A DNA stretch of 64,000 nucleotides from Torreya grandis (lineage: Eukaryota > Streptophyta > Pinopsida > Cupressales > Taxaceae): NCBI GenBank assembly GCA_037957365.1, contig JARHVA010004808.1:509501-573500 (forward strand). Direction: 5' to 3'. A program made the position numbers and the translations under genes. Below, piece by piece: positions 40,219-51,985 of this stretch. The notes beneath the pieces are model-generated. The model ran no database searches. It saw only the letters and a program-made list of their open reading frames with translations, and was not told the DNA's origin. Within the stretch, counting starts at the first letter, position 1; every line of letters begins with the position of its first letter.

Positions 40219-40760
40219 TCAAAGAGAGATAAATAACCCTAGAAATTTTTCAAATGTGACTCCAAACACACATTTGTGTGGGTTAAGTCTAACTTTATAT
40301 TTGATCAGTTGATCAAAAATGATAGCTAAATCAGTGAGATGAATTATATGACTTTTGCATTCATAAATGAGATCATTAACATAATTTTCCATGACCTTGT
40401 GTATAATATCATGGAAAATATGGGTCATTACACGTTGATAGGTTGCTTTGACATTTTTAAGATAGAAAGACATTTTGACATAACAATAGGCACCCCATTT
40501 TTTAGTAAATATTGTTTTATGTTGGTCTTCAAGAGTAATGTGAATTTGGTTAAATCTTGAGAAACTGTCTATAAATGATAATATTTCATATCCAGTGGTG
40601 GAATCCACTATAACATCTATTGAAGGAAAGGTAAAGTTGTCTTTTGGACATGTTAATTTAAGATTTTAGAAATCAATGCATATATAAATAACCATGGTGA
40701 ATTTTTTATGAATGAGAATGATGTTTGGTGCCCATTTTGAGCAGTCAAATTTTTTTATGA
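40219..40760 (-). pseudogene. Reverse transcriptase pseudogene of element X
   Basis: Begins near KWAPNIILIHKKF (about 40,730), then VDSTTGYEILSFIDSFSRFN, QIHITLEDQHKTIFTKKWGA and MSFYLKNVKATYQRVMTHIF. The active-site box is ENYVNDLIYE at about 40,400-40,375, where the usual YVDD has its first Asp changed to Asn. RLNPHKCVFGVTFEKFLGL closes the domain. The core 129 codons (40,608-40,219) are open, the longest clean piece in X. About 1.2 kb separates it from the protease. Confidence 0.92.
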
Positions 40761-42239
40761 ATTTAAAATTCATAATTTTAATGATTTCTTTGTGACATAA
40801 GGTCGAAATTTCAAGTGGAAATTTTTGTTTTTTTTTCTAACAAGTTTTTCATATGGGTAAGTGATGATATTATGCATGATGATGCAAGGATAAATACCTA
40901 ATATATCTTCATATGACTAAGTAAATGTTTCATGATACTTGTTAAAGAATAATTTAAAGTTATCATGCTCTATTGGATTGATTTCTTTAGAAACAGTGAT
41001 AAGTCAAAGACATGTTGGTGTACCATATTTTATTTTTATGGTTTAATCAATAAGCATAACATTTTTGTATTAGAAATGATATGGATCATGAGGAAGATAA
41101 TAAATAGGATTTATTTCAAGATTCACACTATCAATGAAATTATTAAAATAAGGAGCTTTTCATGTGAAGTTTCCAAGTTTATGATGTTTTTGAGGAAGCT
41201 GAGGTTATCTAGCATAGTGTAGTTCAAATATAGCTTCATTACTAGGGAGCATGGGTAAGGGTCCATAGTGTTTGGAATCTACTTTGAGATCAATGATTTT
41301 ATTACCATTAAAATCATATATAGAATGTATTTGTCATACATTTATGGCTTTAGCATCTAAGTTAATTTTAGGGTTAGGTTCAATTTGAGGGGTATGAGGT
41401 TGAGTGGTTAAGGCTCAATTAGTGATAGGTGTGTTAGTTGGTATCATATATGAGTCTTTAGTTATATTGGGGTGGATATCCTTGATGATATAAATGGAAG
41501 AAATGAGTTGTAAAATGTTTGGTTGGGTAGAAAGTGTAGAAGGTTTGAGAGTGGAGAGTTATTCAAGTACCCATGGGGTGTCTAACAATGGAGGATTAAT
41601 GTAAGACATATAACCTTCATGTTATGATTTATTATTAGTTGATGTGTGAATGACCTAGATATCATGGTTGAAGGAATGTATTTTTTTAATGTATTTTGAT
41701 AGTGTTGTACATATAAGTCTCATGATTGATCTTGGGCTATGATATCATTATCATCATATATGTGGGAAATAGTGCATGCATTTGTTTCTAAGGGAGAATC
41801 AGAGGTGGATTCACCTAAATCACTAAAATTTTAGGAAGACATGTTAAAATATCTAGAAATAATTTGGCCACTCCATACTCATCACATGTGAAATCTTATT
41901 TTATGTAATAAACTTCGTGTGCATTATATGGAAGAGGAATTTTAGTGATATCATTAGTTAAAAGGATGGTACAATCACATGGAAGTAAAGAAGGAGGATC
42001 CTACTTCAAAATGTAAGAATGTAATTTAGTGGTATTATAAGTATTTTTTAAATCATTAGGTTCATCATCATTATAATTAGAGAGAGTGGCCTATAAATAT
42101 AGATTCATGTTAACAAATTTTGGTAGAGGTACAATATTAATACATGAGGTGGTTGGAATCCGATATTTGGATTTGGGGTTTGGTAGTTGTATACTCTATG
42201 GATTAGGATCAACCTCATGTTTGTAGCATTTTCCATTAT
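40761..42239 (-). other. Protease-RT linker of element X
   Basis: A coding-derived but strongly decayed stretch between protease and RT on the minus strand. At about 42,230-41,850 fragments such as NGKCYKHEVDPNP and TNDITKIPLPYN can be read. Tat-group elements normally have a long region here that aligns poorly between families. No separate gene is seen. Confidence 0.5.
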
Positions 42240-42600
42240 AAATTAATTCAATACATTGACTACCTGAGGAGTTAATAAATCACATGCGATGTGTCCATGG
42301 GAGACATAGGAGCATGTTGTAAAAAAATGGTAAATCAAGAATCAAGAGTTTAGTGCATATTTTCTTGGGACCAATAGTGAGTGGGGTCTAAATAAATCAA
42401 GTGGTTTTTTATTTCTTTTATCAAATCCTCTACATGTGAGATGAGTTGTCTTACAATTATCTTTGGTATATACAACTTGTTGTACTAACCAAAGAGAGTT
42501 GACATTATTTCTTGATCCTTCATCTATTAAGACTTTTCAAACGAGGGTATTATTGATTGTAACTTTAATAAAAATGGTAGATCATCATCTTGAAAAATAA
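42240..42600 (-). pseudogene. Retropepsin pseudogene of element X
   Basis: The minus strand reads VTINNTLVRKVLIDEGSRNN, corresponding to the Tat protease motif (V)LIDGGSSxN with the central Gly changed to Glu next to the catalytic Asp. TTHLTCRGFD and a degenerate strand ending SYVSHGHI (in place of LLGRPWIH) follow, then QCIELIYNG. It lies between gag and RT as expected. Confidence 0.8.
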
Positions 42601-42949
42601 TTTCATCATTAATAATGTCCTTTTCAAGAAATTATATCGAAGGTTAAGAAGAGGTATAAATAATTTTAACAGTATGTACTTTTATAGGTGAAGCGTCTTT
42701 AGGAATATTTTTTAAATCAAGAGATGGTGATTCTTTCGTGTCTTATAATTGTTGCATTGGGAATTTATGATGATATGGATAAATTTGAACTAAGTTCATG
42801 AGGGGTATTTTACAATTAATTGAATCAAGTTATTCTAATAAATTTGAATGTGATTTAGAAGATGAAGAACTAACACAAGGTTTAGGAGGTGTAATGTTTT
42901 TCATAAGAATAGGATAAGTAGATTGAGGTTCTAGTTATGGAAGTGTCTC

Positions 42950-44656
42950 CTCATTTAGTTCTAAAGGTATGGTAGTGGTGGTATATTTAAGTAGTTGGTA
43001 TTTGATTAATAATCTTTTTGATTTATTAACTAGATCTTTATGAGTAGGTTTACATCTATAATTGACCTTGGTTACATTCACATATTAGGAATTGGTATAA
43101 TATTGGTCATAATTGACACTGATTGCATAAATATCCTCATTTGAATGTTTTTGGTTTGAAGTAAAGGAATATTTTTGGGGTTTAGATGATGAATATTTGG
43201 TGAAATTTTTCTTTTGAGAGGATTTAACATAGTCATGATGACATAATTTGATCATATTATCATGGTCAAATTTATCTCCTAACATAAAACAAGTAGAGAA
43301 TTTGAGAAGTCCATGACATGTTTCATGATAATGACCCACAAAAACATGGAACCAATTAAATTTGTTATTATCATACCATGAAGGCAGATCAATATTATAA
43401 GTTAAAGGTTTAGAGAGAGATAATAGTTGATTCATTTTTTAGACTATTAATGGTGTATGAGAAGCAAGGGGGTTCTCCACTTTGACTTCTCCTATTTTTG
43501 TTTGAGGAGGAATTTTAGTAATTGCATTGGTGGAATTTTGGAAAGATCCCTTGAAGGATTTATCATTTGGCTCAAATTATTTCATTAGAAAGTCTTGTCT
43601 TTTAGCTTGATCAATTACATCATTTAGATTTTGTGGATAAATAATTCGAACCTTTTATTGAAGTGAAGGTGTTAATGTAGTTATAAAGAGTCTAAATACA
43701 TTATCATCATTCATGTTATGATCTAATTCATGAGCTAAATATTTCCATCATTTGATGAAGTCATGGGCTAATTCAGAGGGTGACTATTTAGCATTGATAA
43801 AATGATTAATTTTTTTTAAGGAAATTAATTTTATTAAAACTCTTTGACTAAAACATTAACAAAATCATCTAATTGTGAGATAGAATGTTGAGGTAAGTGA
43901 TTATACCATTCAAGTACATATATTGTAAAAGTTTTGACTAGAATTTTGGTGGTAACAAAGGTGTTTGTTTAAATACATTATTTGCAGAGATTACCAAATG
44001 CCTTAAGAAGGATGTAGGGTCTTTAGTCCCATCATATTTATTAGTTGGAAAAATAGTTCCAATATCAATAGAAATAATGAAGGGGTCTAAAGGTACATTT
44101 TGGATATTTTAAATCATCTTATTATGTATAAGGGGTTATAGAATGATATTTCCATTGGTATCTCTAAGAGGAGGAGGGATAAAGTTTTGATTAGTTTGAG
44201 GTAAAGTAAGAGAAGGTTGATTTTTATGTGTAATAGTTGTTGCATGTGCATCATTTGAGATGTATTTATGGTTTGTGTGGCATTCATTTGTTGGAATATT
44301 TTGGAAAGAATTTAAGTGGTATCAATTTATGCATTTTCATTATTAATATTTGGATGGGGAATGTTCATGTTGGTATTAGGAGTAATATTGGTGTTGGTGG
44401 AAGGAGGAACATTCCCTTTTAAGGGATTTCCTATGGGGTTGTTTGTTAAGGGATTTCTTGTAGGGTTATTTCTTAAGGGATTTAATGTAGGGTTATTTGT
44501 TAAGGGATTTAATGTAGGTTTATCTGTTAGGCTTGTGTCGATTGATCTTATAATGTAATCAGGTAGTTTGGATAGGGTGGTGTCTTGAGAAGTGTGAAAT
44601 GGATATGATCTAATGGTGTCATCATTTTGGCTAATTTAAACCATATTGAAATCCAT
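42950..44656 (-). pseudogene. Gag pseudogene of element X
   Basis: A likely start is the ATG at 44,656-44,654 (MDFNMV, stop, ISQNDDTIRSYPF). A nine-residue repeat rich in Asn and Pro follows (44,528-44,421), then NVPPSTNTNITPNTNMNIPH. Capsid-like fragments lie at about 44,050-43,560, with NKYDGTKDPTSFLRH a good match to the PF-G-DP-xxFLxxF motif of Ty3 gag. The C-terminal part (43,435-43,085) is open for 116 codons, basic and serine-rich (SSQKKNFTKYSSSKPQKYSF). I see no clear CCHC zinc knuckle in this gag; such a box is often absent or weak in the Tat group. Confidence 0.75.
44421..44528 (-). repeat. 27-bp x 4 tandem repeat inside X gag
   Basis: Units begin at 44,421, 44,448, 44,475 and 44,502 (AAGGGATTT, then TAGGGTTATTTGTT). 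The period of 27 bp is a multiple of three. In the gag frame (minus) it encodes TNNPTLNPL-like nonapeptides, so the expansion kept the gag frame open. The plus-strand reading (KGFxVGLFV) is a shadow. Confidence 0.85.
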
Positions 44657-46821
44657 AGATGAAGGGTGAGAGAAGGTGCACCAAGAGTGAGTGTCCTATT
44701 GTATAATGAAGGTAGGACGGAATGAATAACCCATGTATCATCTAAATAGATTAAGGTTATACAAAAATATTTTAATAGGGGATTTTATGGTGTTTAAAAT
44801 AGGAATTTAAGAAAGAGAAAAAGGATGAAATTTGGACAAATTCAGCCAAGTACTAGATGAGATAGACTAGATGGGAATTCATAAAAATAGATTGAATCAA
44901 CTAGAGGGTACATAATCAGCCAGATGGTACAAGGTCAAAGAGATCAACTAAGTTCTATAATAAGTTAAGCAAAATAATAAGTAGAAAATAGAGTTGAATA
45001 AGTTGATTACGATCTATAAGAAGATAAATAAAAGAGCTCTATGGGAAACTAAGTCAAATGGGTTGAATGTGTTCTATAAGAAGATAAAAAGATATTGAGT
45101 TGACTCGATTGACTATTTTATATAGGAAGACAAACATAATAGCCTATAAGAGACTGAGTGGATGAAGTCAACTATGTTCTATGGGTAGGAAAAACTGGGA
45201 ACGTTATAAATAAAGACAACTAAGTATAAATTTTTACATAAAAATAAGCTAAACACATGGGCAACTAGGTAAATTAAGTTTATCTAGTTTTAATACACAA
45301 CACAAACCTTCTATCAATTTTCACTAATATAAGCTTTGAAATAAAAAATATAATTGGCAAATAGCAAGAAACAATACTAAAATGTAAATGATAATTTAAA
45401 GAGTAGACATTTATGTGTTTTAAATAAGATTATGTTTTTTAAAATGTGATAGGGCATTTGGATTTTCAAAGGAACTAAAAGAGGTAAGATAAAGATAGTT
45501 TTAAGTGTGTGAAGGCTGAAAGGGATCTATATTGTTGATGGTATTGGCTTGGTATTGAGGCCTAGGCTCCTCACTTCACAATTGCATAGTGATAAGGGTG
45601 TCAAGTGCTTTGCCAATATATACCATTAACCATGTATTTATACTTGGATATAAAACTAAGTTAACCTCCCCCTTGGTGATGAAATACAATTAGGTAGACC
45701 TGGGTAGAAGTGTTTGAATGCTTATTTTATAGTTTTTGATTTGGTAGTGTGTGAAATAAGAAAATGACTAATCTGGTAAATTAACATTCCTAGTTATATT
45801 ATGTGGAATAATCTAAGCAAGCAACTAGATAAATGAAAGGTGGATTAATTATTACCAATGTGAGTTAATTACCTTTGCTTGAAAAATACATGGTAATATG
45901 TCAATTAGATTGACCTAGTATGCAAATAGTACAAAATAGAGTTGATCTGGTCGTCTTTGTCTATTGTAATATAGTCTAGAAAAATGCAGACAATAAAGTC
46001 AACTAAGTTTCTTAGGCAATAAGTAGTTACATAACTAAGTTGAACTAGTCAACTTAGTTTACTATCAAGGGACATTTTTTATAGGACTAAAAAAATAGAA
46101 AAATAGAATTGTAATTTAACTAAAAATGAAATGACTAAGCTGATTAGAATGAACTTGAAGTTGTTTTTATCAATTTAATTTTTGATTGATTATAGTAATG
46201 TACTGAATCTACTAAATTACTATTTTTAAGTTTTGTTGTCTTAATGAGGGATTGAACTTACAAAATAAGATGTTAAAACAAAATCAGACTAGTTGACTAA
46301 ATTTACATAGATTGAATAATTAAAAATAACTAAAAGAACTATATCGATAGGATCAATCTAGTATTCTAGAAATAAATCATAAAATTTGAAAAAGAGGATG
46401 AAGAACTAAATTGATAGGATCAATCTAGTGTGATAAGGGAAAAATATGATCATAGAAGATGAAAAACTAAATTGATAGGATCAATCTAGTGTGCTAAGGT
46501 AAGAATTTTATCATAGAGATCCAAACAAGATTGATGGGTTTACCTTAGTTAAAAAACATGTAAGTTGATGCCCTAACTATGTCAATTAGATAAATGAAGT
46601 ATAAGATGACTTGAAAATAATAAATAATCAAGTTGATCAGATCAATCTAATTATCTACAAGATAGAAAGACCTGCATATAGAATTAAAATAAGTTAATTA
46701 GATCAACTGAGTCTTGAGACCTACACAAAAATTACTATATTGATTCGATATAGTCAATCTAGTACTCTAAAAATGAAGGCTAAAAACCTATAAGGGTTAG
46801 TTCACATCAGGTTCACTAAAA
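44657..46821 (-). other. 5' leader of element X with degenerate tandem repeats
   Basis: About 2.2 kb between the 5' LTR and gag, without recognisable coding sequence. Two blocks of degenerate repeats of about 60-67 bp fill much of it. One is 44,860-45,200 (GTTCTATAAGAAGATAAA and GTTGA(A/C)T motifs), the other 46,337-46,790. The sequence immediately inside the LTR (46,790-46,821) should hold the PBS, but I cannot match it to a tRNA with confidence. Confidence 0.6.
46337..46560. repeat. Minisatellite in the X leader, about 61-67 bp
   Basis: AACTAAATTGATAGGATCAA then TCTAGTGTG recurs with starts at 46,337, 46,404 and 46,465, and more degenerate at 46,526. Further decayed echoes reach about 46,790 (GTTGATCAGATCAATCTAAT, TTGATTCGATATAGTCAATC). 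Each unit carries a small inverted repeat, ATTGAT...ATCAAT. Confidence 0.8.
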
Positions 46822-47040
46822 CGTATGCAAACAAAAGTGAAGCTGATTTACAAATCAACCCTAGCTCATAAAATATTAATTAGCTAACTATATCACTAAT
46901 AATACATTAATAATTAGGGTCATGACTAATATGGATCCTCTAAACCTACCTAAGGGATATATTATCATATGACATGACTAGAGAGGGTTTCCTAAATCCT
47001 CTAGTAAATAAATACCAAATAATAGACCTAGATAAGTCTT

Positions 47041-47338
47041 TTTTAGATTATATTTCTCATGAGTGCTATGTTCTAGCTAAGATTTTTTGTCCTTTTTCTA
47101 GTTTTATCCTACGTGAAGATTTATCCCACATTGGCTAGTTAGGCTTGAGTCTTGTTTCTCCTTTCCTATTTAAGGAAGGGTTCTATATTGTATTATACAT
47201 GCTTTTCATATGTTTTTTTTAATAATAATTAATTTTTTCATAGCTGGTTAATTCCTTGTGTGTTTGTGTGAAGCACTCATAACTGTGGTGAAGGTGTGTT
47301 GGCCAGATCTTGGTTGAAGAGTGTTGTAAACTCTTTCA
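47041..47338 (+). repeat. 5' LTR of element Z
   Basis: Starts TTTTAGATTATATTTCTCAT, where the other copy has TGTTAGAGTATGTTTCTCAT, and ends CTCTTTCA. A TATA-like TATTTAAG at 47,167-47,174 and A/T-rich poly(A)-like signals (AATAATAATTAA near 47,220) suggest promoter and terminator parts, by inference only. Confidence 0.88.
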
Positions 47339-47351
47339 TGGTATTAAAGCC
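47339..47351 (+). other. Primer-binding site of element Z
   Basis: TGGTATTAAAGCC directly follows the LTR end. It differs at two positions from the initiator tRNA-Met PBS TGGTATCAGAGCC. Confidence 0.85.
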
Positions 47352-50300
47352 ACCCTCTAATAGACATTACTCAATTATTTATGTTTTAGCCTCTATTTTT
47401 TTTGGACTTGGCCATATATATCTTTTATGTTCAAGATCTAATTGGCTATACTATTACAATTTTATGTATTGTGAGTTTATAAGGTTTTGTTTATCTTTCA
47501 GATCTTGTCATATGGCCTCTGCTGTAATTTTTTATTTCAAATCTAGAAAAGACTGACCAGTTATTTTCTTAATTATAGACAATCATACACTTTTTTTGGA
47601 TTTTTTAACTTATTTACATTTATAATATCTCCTTGGTGTTACAGGTTTGACTTGGCATCATCTGCTTATTACCTTCATGTATCATATGGATTTAACATAG
47701 ATCCATGGTTTATAGTGTAACCCAGCCTTCTTGAAAGTTGTTGCCATCATTTTCTTTCCATGGTTAGATTAATTATTATATTTCATGACTTGCTTGGTGG
47801 TGATACCATCCACTTGCAATAGATATGATGGACAATAAATGGCTAGAATTTTTTTATCTTGGCAACAGGGCATGTGCCATGGCTCTTTGACTTGGATTTT
47901 TCATTATATTTTTGGCCTATTATTTCCACTGAGGGACAATTTGATGTATTTGTCATTATGTATGGTTTATTATTTTTTATCTCCATGTGTGATATTGGAT
48001 GGGTTTTGGCTTTGGCTATATTCATTTGATGGCAATTTTATTGATTAAGATGGGGATAATTATGGGGAATTTTGAGAGATAGATAGATCAATCAAATCCA
48101 CATGTTTTTCTTACAATTCAAATAATTTAGGCAAGTAAGAATTCAATCTCAGTCACAATGGTCACTCCTTCACTTTCTATGCCATTTTAACCATATGTTT
48201 ACTAGAGTCCACAAGTCAAAGTAAAACCATTCTAGATATTGGGTGGAGAAGTTCAAATTCTATAGATTATGTTAAAACCATAGGAGAAGGTTATATCCAA
48301 GGTTGGTACAATGTGCTATATGTCTAAATCCATTCAGATGGAAAATGTCTTGCCTTTTGAGAATGGTGGTGGCATATGGAAGTGGTTTTTTGGAAAGAGT
48401 GTCATAAATATAAAACTTATTAATTATGGGTCCTAGGATGGTTTTGTTGGATTTGTATCACCATCTCTTTCAAGAATAATTCTGTCAGATGCATATATTT
48501 GGTCACTCAATGATGTGATAGTAAGAAATATAGTCAAGGAGGCCCAAGTCCTGCCTACTCAGGTGGATGCCACCATGGCCCTTGACAACCTTAGATTGGA
48601 CAATTGTCTTTTAACAGTATGTGGCAGTGGATTTTTTTTACATAGTGGGAACATTTTCTATTATTTTTTATAAAAACAATATTTTAAAGGGTATTTTTTG
48701 GGAGAGACATTTAGAGAGGGTTTTATTTAGTGGGTGGTAAACATATATCACATGGTGGAGCCATTATGTTTTGATTAAGAAGGTTATTTATGTTGCACAT
48801 GATGTGGCACGAACATTTTTTATTATTGTTTTATAAAACAATATTTAGTAAATGGTTGTGCTTGATTTTACCTTATTCTTTTTCCTATTAAACATAAAAG
48901 GTGAGGCCTAGGTTGGTAGGAGGACAATTCCCCTCATAATATAAACCATTTCATTCTACACTCCATGTCAATTCCAATGAGTGGTTGGAAGGATACATTA
49001 CCCCTTATTTTCTAGCATTTTTTTAACCTTTTAAGTGCAAGTTCATTAAAATAGACCATTAATGATAGGAAATCTTATTATCCATAAATTTTTCTTAGTA
49101 ACTTAGATTTGAGGGTCATTTTTTTTGTCATTCCCATTCCATTAGTTCTATTTGTGCTATAGGCCCTACTACATTTTGCATTGTATTTCATGCACACACT
49201 ATCTTGGATGCATTTTTAGCTAATCCTAATGTCCTTTTTAATTTGATTTGCAAGTTTTTTTTATGTTAATCCTTTTTTTGTGTGTTTTTTCATACATGAT
49301 GGCTTTTTTTCCATTTTCCATACTCTTTCATAAGCACATGACATGCATTGATAATTTAACACCTAGTAGTTTGTGTTATGTCTCCTAAAGGCCCCTTTAT
49401 TATCACCTTGACTTATTTTATGGAGACACCTTTTCAATCTCTTATTTTTGGATCATATCTCATGATTCTTGATGGCTTATTTGATAGGTCGATAGTCTCC
49501 TCATTTGGAGCTATTCTAGTGAAGCCCAGTGTCTTCCTTATTTCTGTCTAGTGTTTTTTTATGTATGGGTTATATTATACTCACACTAATTTATAAAGTG
49601 TCATGGTGAATTTTTTGATTCATCCTTGTCTACCTTTATACATTTGTGTGCTCTATTTTGGTCACCTTTTCACTTCTTTAGTTGTTTTTCTCTTCCATCA
49701 CCACCATGGGCCATCATCTTTGTGAGACCTTATTTGTATTTTCAACACCACTTTTTTGATAGTTGATAGTCTCCCATAACTTGAAATGTAGATATTCTAG
49801 TGAATCCCAATGTTATATTATCTTTTTTGATAGTTTGACAATCTCTTTCCATATGATATGGAGTTGGTGTATACACTATTAACTAGTTCAGTGTTCGAGT
49901 AGTGGATTCTGACCACTCATGTAGACCTTTTTGCCTCCACTCCACCTAGTCAGTAGTATGGAGGGTGTTGTGTGTATTATAATTCTTAGGTGTTAATCAT
50001 TCCTTGTGCATTGAGTACTTATTTATACTTTTGTCACCACTAACATTCTTGATTGAAGCTATTCTAGTGAATCCCAATGTCAGTTGTTTTTGTGATCGAG
50101 TTGGATCTAGACTAATTGTATAGATTGAGTTCTTTTGTGACTTACAAGTACTTGGAGTTAAAACTACTTTAACGTCATCTTTTGGGGGATTTCTAGTTAT
50201 CTCTTCTTCTTTTTTCTCTTTTGGGGGGTGGATTTTCCTACAATTTTCTCTCTTTTCTCCATTTTATGAGAGTTATATGCATTTTGCACTTTTGTAAGTA

Positions 50301-50710
50301 TTTTCTAGATTCTTCCTTTATAAATGGGTATCTTATTTAGGGACTTCATTTATCAAAACCCATATGAGGATTTCTTAATTGTCTCCATATCCTTTTTGGT
50401 GATTCTTATAGTGACACTAGTGTGGTATCCCCATAAGTGACACTAGTGCGGTAGCCCCACCAATATTTGTGCTCACTTCTCATCATCTTTTTGGAGTGTG
50501 TTCAAGAAATACTTCCTTGGGTTTATAATTATACACATTATTTTATAAAATGGTGTTTTTGTTTAGTGATCCTTATAGTCAACACCATTCCTACGTTGAT
50601 TTGGTAATTATAATGACTCAACATCTATGTACTCCAGCAAGATGGATTGGCATCCATAGGGACACATGACTTCACACTACATCCTCTATTGTTATCCTAT
50701 AGATTCACTT
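47352..50710 (+). other. Internal region of element Z, no recognised gene
   Basis: No gag, protease, integrase or RT motif in any frame. Base composition is less AT-rich than its surroundings, with many T-rich runs. The one stretch that looks protein-like is 48,284-48,670, described separately. Two near-identical copies of AGTGACACTAGTG(T/C)GGTA and CCCCA lie about 30 bp apart near 50,410-50,460, and GTGAATCCCAATGT(T/C)- or GTGAAGCCCAGTGTC-like phrases recur near 49,515, 49,800 and 50,070. Confidence 0.55.
48284..48670 (+). pseudogene. Open stretch in Z, one internal stop; possible captured gene fragment
   Basis: A single frame is open from 48,284 to the TAA at 48,671, broken only by a TAG at 48,434. 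Legible parts are KVISKVGTMCYMSKSIQ, VLPFENGGGIWKWFFGKS and, after the stop, a run containing SLSRIILSDAYIWSLNDVIV and VLPTQVDATMALDNLRL. I do not recognise the family. It could be a decayed gag, a piece of host gene carried by the element, or chance in a less AT-rich patch. Confidence 0.3.
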
Positions 50711-50720
50711 GAGGTGGGGG
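50711..50720 (+). other. Polypurine tract of element Z
   Basis: GAGGTGGGGG lies immediately before the TGTTAGAG start of the 3' LTR. Confidence 0.75.
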
Positions 50721-51017
50721 TGTTAGAGTATGTTTCTCATGCATTCTAGGTTCTAGCTAGGATTTTTGTCCTTTTGTTGGTTTTGTCCTATGTGAGGATT
50801 TATCCCACATTGTCTAGTTAAGCTTGAGTCTTATTTCTCCTTACCTGCTTAAGTAAGGGTTATCTATTGTATTATACATTATTTTTATATGCTTTTTATG
50901 AATAATAATTAACTTTTTCATAGTTTTTTAATTCCTTGTGTTTATGTTGAAGCACTCATGGATGTAGAAATGGTGTGTTGGAGAGATATTGGTTGAAGTG
51001 TGTTGTGAACTCTTTCA
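50721..51017 (+). repeat. 3' LTR of element Z
   Basis: 297 bp from TGTTAGAGTATG to CTCTTTCA. Shared phrases with the 5' LTR include GATTTATCCCACATTG, CTAGTTA(A/G)GCTTGAGTCTT and GTATTATACAT. Confidence 0.9.
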
Positions 51018-51980
51018 ATATTCATATTTCAATGAAATAAAAAAATAATGTAAATATAATCTAGTGCTCACCAAATCTTGTGGCACAAATGGGGGATAAA
51101 AATAAATAATAAACATGCAAATAATAACTCTACTCAAGTCAATGTAAAGGTAATCCTAAGCAAGGAGAGATAATATATTTATTAACCATTATACATGCAA
51201 ATGTATCTACTAGAAAAATAAGATTAAAAGTTAGGAGTACTTACCTTGAAAATGAACTCATTGAGTCTCAATCTCTCCCTTGGCCAATGGTCCTTTGTAA
51301 TAGGTTGTTATGGTTCATAAGGATCACAAAGATAGGTCATCTCGAGGCTACAAGAGTTCTCCTATGCATCCAAGACACTTCCATAAGACAAGATTCTTCT
51401 CTAATAAGTACAAAACCCTAAAAAATGAATCCTTAATTATAATGGTAGATAAGGAGATAAAGAAACATAAATGGATGATTCTATCTATTAGAAATGGGGT
51501 GAAATATGTGTATATATATCCTAATTTGAAATTAAACCCTTCTATAATTTTAGCCAACACAGTCAACCCAATCAACATATTTAGCTAGGAAATAGAGTAT
51601 TTAGGTCCTATACTAAGTTATTTGGGATGACTTAGTCCCATAATGTGATCAATTACAAAAACTAGACTGACTCAATTGACTACATTTGTAAAGGTGTTAA
51701 AATGGGTCTTAGATTGGGCAGGGGATATTTGAGGTAGTGAATTTTTTAGAGAAGAATTATAAGGGAAGTTTAAAATTTTAGGTAGATTTATATGATGGGT
51801 TTGTATTGGTTTTTGGTTGAGGTATAAGGAAAAACAATGTTACAAAGCAAAAAATTCTTGCCCACCCCTTTTTCAGTGTACCTTTTAAGGTGTGCACTCA
51901 AAGATGTTGAGACTTGATGGGTTCATACAAGAGATAAAACATCAATAATAAATAAAATTTAAAAATATTGTGTGTATACA

Positions 51981-51985
51981 CACCT
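51981..51985 (+). other. Right target-site duplication of element X
   Basis: CACCT, pairing with TACCT at 34,193-34,197. Confidence 0.7.

Larger units (their letters stand above)
47041..51017 (+). mobile_element. Element Z: small non-autonomous LTR retrotransposon
   Basis: A plus-strand element of 3,977 bp. LTRs of 298 and 297 bp flank an internal region with a PBS and PPT in the right places but no gag or pol motif. It is of the size of a non-autonomous (LARD/TRIM-like) element and would depend on another element for its enzymes; the copia-type PBS does not identify the partner. Flanking 5-mers (AGTCT and ATATT) no longer match, so no target duplication can be claimed. By eye its two LTRs are more alike than those of X or Y, in keeping with its being the youngest layer. 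Confidence 0.85.
34198..51980 (-). mobile_element. Element X: Ty3/gypsy, Tat/Ogre lineage, with Z nested in its 5' LTR
   Basis: Minus-strand element. From right to left it has the 5' LTR (46,822-51,980, interrupted by Z), a long repeat-filled leader (44,657-46,821), gag (44,656 to about 42,950), protease (about 42,600-42,240), RT (about 40,760-40,219), RNase H (about 40,180-39,560), a second archaeal-type RNase H (about 39,400-39,085), integrase (about 38,720-37,690), a 2.3-kb untranslated stretch with minisatellites, and the 3' LTR (34,198-35,341). The extra RNase H between RNase H and integrase is diagnostic of the Tat group (Ogre, Retand). LTR ends are TGTATGC...GTATACA. Without Z it is about 13.8 kb. 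All coding regions are decayed. Confidence 0.9.
46822..51980 (-). repeat. 5' LTR of element X, split by Z
   Basis: Two parts, 46,822-47,040 and 51,018-51,980, together about 1.18 kb, match the 1,144-bp 3' LTR colinearly. The end at 46,822 reads CGTATGCAA where the other LTR has TGTATGCAA. The outer end is GTGTATACA at 51,980. The interruption is element Z. Confidence 0.87.

Noticed and set aside
44237..44558. Plus-strand open frames with KGFxVGLFV repeats
   Set aside because: Shadow of the 27-bp repeat in X gag. The minus-strand reading fits the gag context.
47036..51022. Target-site duplication for element Z
   Set aside because: AGTCT and ATATT agree at only two of five bases, no better than chance.
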